21,885 nt of DNA, taken from Bacillota bacterium. Lineage in GTDB: Bacteria > Bacillota > Bacilli > Paenibacillales > Paenibacillaceae. This document shows positions 19,665 through 21,885 of the stretch, piece after piece. How positions within the stretch are numbered: position 1 is the stretch's first letter; the number at the start of each line of letters is the position of its first letter. Where the stretch lies: NCBI GenBank assembly GCA_023391635.1, contig JAEWAQ010000017.1, positions 1 through 21,885 of the forward strand, written 5' to 3'. A program made the translations under genes and the position numbers. The notes under the pieces were generated by a model that was not told the origin of the DNA, did no database searches, and saw only the letters and a program-made list of their open reading frames with translations.

Positions 19665-21885
19665 CTACCGGACCCGCACCGTCACACTCTCGCTCCTGGT
19701 TGTCGCCACGTCGTTGGTGAAGTCAACCTCGTACTCGTACACGCCCGCCGGACGCCCCGAAATATCGATCGACACCGACTGGGCGTTGGGTGTAGCGTCC
19801 GTAAGATCACCGGAAGCAATCTGTTGTCCGTTCTCGTACAAGATGTATGAGGTAGCGTTCGTACCCCACCACATATTTGCGGTGACCGTATACTCGCCAT
19901 CCTCATCCCAGTTGTTGTGAGATAACGCTGGCTTGCCTGGGTCGGCATCGGCGACGATCACGGTCATCGAGTCTGTGGATGTGGTGCCGGCGAAGTTAAT
20001 CAGCTCGGCACGGTAGGAATACTCATCGTTCTCTCGACCAGTGATTGGAAATACGGCCCTCTGAGCCGCCGGCGATGCGTGGCTGAGCTCACGCTCCGCC
20101 ACCATTACGTCGTTTTCGTAGAGCACAACCTTTCGAGCGTTCTCCCCCGACCAGAGATCGACTGTAACGTTGAACGACCCGCCGCGTAGTCCATTGGAGT
20201 GCCCGTTGTCATGGCTCAACACCCCTCTCGCCGGCGGTGCACCATCCAGCGGCTCATCGTCTGCTGGCCCAAGGAGATAGACCTGCAGCACACTACTCTC
20301 GAGGTAAGTGCCGGGGTCATAGGGCTGATCCTGGTTCGCAGGCATCGTCTCCCAGCGCAGCACACTCACTGTTCCGTCGGCATTCTTGAGTCGCGCAGTA
20401 CGGACCATTGCGTCAGGGTGATCAGAAGTCGGTTCGATAAATCCATCTGGGAGTTCTGCTGGCGCTGGCGCCTCTCCGATAGGAGCAAGGGTCTGTGGAT
20501 CAAGCACTGCCACTCGTGCTTGCCCGTCAATGCCACATGTGAAGGTCAAATGAACACTGCCATCTGGGCCTGTCCCAATCGAGCGCACGGTGATGGCACT
20601 CACTAACGAGCCACCGCCTAGATACTGGGCACGACCACTCCACTGCGTCACTTGCGACCGCTCCCACCCGCCGCTGCCGTCTGGCCTTGCAACGTAAATC
20701 TGCTGGTCAAAGTTGGAGTCATAGTGGCTGTACGCGACAAGCACTCCACCCGACGGGTCGAATCCGATACGTTGCGCGCCGTTCAAGAGCCCTCGCAGCA
20801 TCGGGACATCAGCGACCAGATCTGCGTCGCCGTCACGAATCGGCAGCGTGATCGGATCCCCGGCGGAGGACCGCCAATCGACCAGATCCGAGCTCCGCGC
20901 ATAGTAGATATCATGGTTCGTTGCAGCATCTGCGTTCTCGCGCCAGACCCACACCATATGGAAGTTCCCGTCAGGACCAGCAACCGGACTTTGCGCATAG
21001 GCGTTCCTGATGCCCTCGCCGTCGAGCAACGGTGTCGTCAGAAGTGGATGCCACGTACGCGTGTTTACGTCGTAGCCGTTGTAGACGTCAACGCCCGACC
21101 CTGAATAGCCGTCACGGTACCGGAATACGAGCTGCCCATCCTCGGTTGCGATGAACACCGGGTAGGTCACATTTGACTCTCGAGTCGAGTCGACCATAGG
21201 GAATACACGCACCAGGGAGGAGATGTCACCGGCGGTTTCCGTGCGCCAATAATTGAGCGGGTTATTGTGCATATTCCCGGAAACATGAAGGTGCCCGCTT
21301 GAGTCGACCGATGCAGTAAGAGCGTTGTGAGTATCCCATCGCACGCTCGAATCGAGGGTTACGTACGACCAATCAGATGAGCCGTGCAATCGCGACGCAA
21401 CGGTGACTTTCCGCTCTTCGTTGTAATAGACAACGTACTGGCGCTGATCGTCAGCTGTGATTGCCTGCGTCACGGGGTGTCCACCCCAAGTCAAACCAAC
21501 GTCGCTGACCTCTCGCACCTCCATGGCGGTGCCGGGTAGCTCGAGCGCGGGCCCAATTGGCTCGCACTGCGGTTCTGGCACCGGTACGACCGGCCCGGCA
21601 TCGCTCTGTGTACTCCCTACCTCGAATGAGTGAAACTGGGCATATCCGGCGAGAGAATAGATGCCTGCCGATCCACCGAACAGCCGCGCTCCCTCCGGCT
21701 TGTAGATTGGACTCAGGTTGCTCGCGGATGCTCCATTGGCGCCAGTCACAGTCACCACAAGCTCTGAACTGTTCTGAACCGATGCGATCGTTGCTTCGAT
21801 CGTTGTACTTGCGTCGATCCATAGGTACCCCTGACGCAAGACTTGCAAACTCATGTTGGGCGTGCCGTGGCCACTCACGTACAAC
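19665..21885 (-). CDS. Large secreted BNR_4-type protein with two ChiA-like Ig repeats, 5' end outside window
   Basis: At least 739 residues, open at the right window edge. Residues ~1-95 end like a LamG/DUF1080-type sandwich (LFGGSAGIYSLAGYAQFHSF). Residues ~125-540 fit the BNR_4 beta-propeller group (PF15892), which includes ulvan lyases and related enzymes: WDTHNALTASVDSSGHLHVS followed by GNMHNNPLNYW, then FRYRDGYSG, and NAYAQSPVAGPDGNFHMVWV. Two Ig-like repeats follow, LSHDNGHSNG...VTVDLWSGENA..VVLYEN and LSHNNWDEDG...VTANMWWGTNATSYILYEN, of the type attached to chitinases. A polysaccharide lyase or hydrolase acting outside the cell is likely; substrate unknown. The stop lies exactly where the binding-protein remnant begins, and the base composition looks less GC3-biased than its neighbours. 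Confidence 0.8.
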   Translation of the reverse strand, partial: LYVSGHGTPNMSLQVLRQGYLWIDASTTIEATIASVQNSSELVVTVTGANGASASNLSPIYKPEGARLFGGSAGIYSLAGYAQFHSFEVGSTQSDAGPVVPVPEPQCEPIGPALELPGTAMEVREVSDVGLTWGGHPVTQAITADDQRQYVVYYNEERKVTVASRLHGSSDWSYVTLDSSVRWDTHNALTASVDSSGHLHVSGNMHNNPLNYWRTETAGDISSLVRVFPMVDSTRESNVTYPVFIATEDGQLVFRYRDGYSGSGVDVYNGYDVNTRTWHPLLTTPLLDGEGIRNAYAQSPVAGPDGNFHMVWVWRENADAATNHDIYYARSSDLVDWRSSAGDPITLPIRDGDADLVADVPMLRGLLNGAQRIGFDPSGGVLVAYSHYDSNFDQQIYVARPDGSGGWERSQVTQWSGRAQYLGGGSLVSAITVRSIGTGPDGSVHLTFTCGIDGQARVAVLDPQTLAPIGEAPAPAELPDGFIEPTSDHPDAMVRTARLKNADGTVSVLRWETMPANQDQPYDPGTYLESSVLQVYLLGPADDEPLDGAPPARGVLSHDNGHSNGLRGGSFNVTVDLWSGENARKVVLYENDVMVAERELSHASPAAQRAVFPITGRENDEYSYRAELINFAGTTSTDSMTVIVADADPGKPALSHNNWDEDGEYTVTANMWWGTNATSYILYENGQQIASGDLTDATPNAQSVSIDISGRPAGVYEYEVDFTNDVATTRSESVTVRVR

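Noticed and set aside
18976..19920. 314-codon + strand frame across the permease, hydrolase fragment and BNR_4 end
   Set aside because: It crosses three minus-strand genes and the junction, so it cannot be a conserved gene.

Overview
The window reads as a Bacillota chromosome of the Paenibacillaceae type (Paenibacillus or Cohnella-like). This is inferred from the strong AAGGAGG-type ribosome sites, a GC-rich but not extreme composition, a YugN-like protein, LplB/LplC-type sugar permeases and the gene families of the central block. The genus is not proven.

The main content, about 2.05-12.7 kb, is a nearly complete flavin-based extracellular electron transfer (EET) locus of the kind described in Listeria monocytogenes. 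On the + strand are a double-domain FMN-binding lipoprotein (pplA-like), a type II NADH dehydrogenase with a C-terminal membrane domain (ndh2), a small HepS-like protein and a long-chain polyprenyl diphosphate synthase (dmkB-like). Converging on them from the - strand are, in transcription order, eetA (NusG domain II), eetB (Gx transporter family), two ECF ATPases, an EcfT-type membrane protein (fmnA-like) and a UbiA/MenA-type prenyltransferase (dmkA-like). An ApbE-type FMN transferase lipoprotein (fmnB) is divergent from eetA. Together they would move electrons from NADH via Ndh2 to a dedicated demethylmenaquinone-like quinone and then, with EetA/EetB, to covalently flavinylated PplA outside the membrane. 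The ECF part would supply flavin to FmnB. A perfect Rex/FNR-type palindrome precedes pplA. A perfect GTGA-N6-TCAC palindrome lies midway between eetA and fmnB at the distance expected of a class II FNR/CRP site for both genes. No RibU-type flavin S component lies in the window.

Around this core: an IS3-family insertion sequence fills 1-1320 at the window edge, followed by a small lipoprotein of unknown function. From 12.7 to 15.9 kb are a YugN-like protein, signal peptidase II, and a TetR regulator read in frame into an FAD-dependent oxidoreductase, with a palindromic operator upstream. A decayed IS4-family transposase lies at 16.2-17.0 kb.

The right end (17.2-21.9 kb, all - strand) is a carbohydrate-uptake region: two LplB/LplC-type ABC permeases, a shortened GH88/GH105-like hydrolase coupled to the first permease by an ATGA overlap, the last ~50 codons of a solute-binding protein, and then, abutting it without a gap, a large secreted BNR_4-type protein with ChiA-like Ig repeats that runs off the window. 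The abrupt junction near 19664 is either a deletion/recombination scar or an assembly chimera.

Short tandem repeats recur in several places: 26 bp at ~1.9 kb, 51 bp at ~6.6 kb, 48 bp inside ecfA1, and 51 bp at ~15.9 kb.
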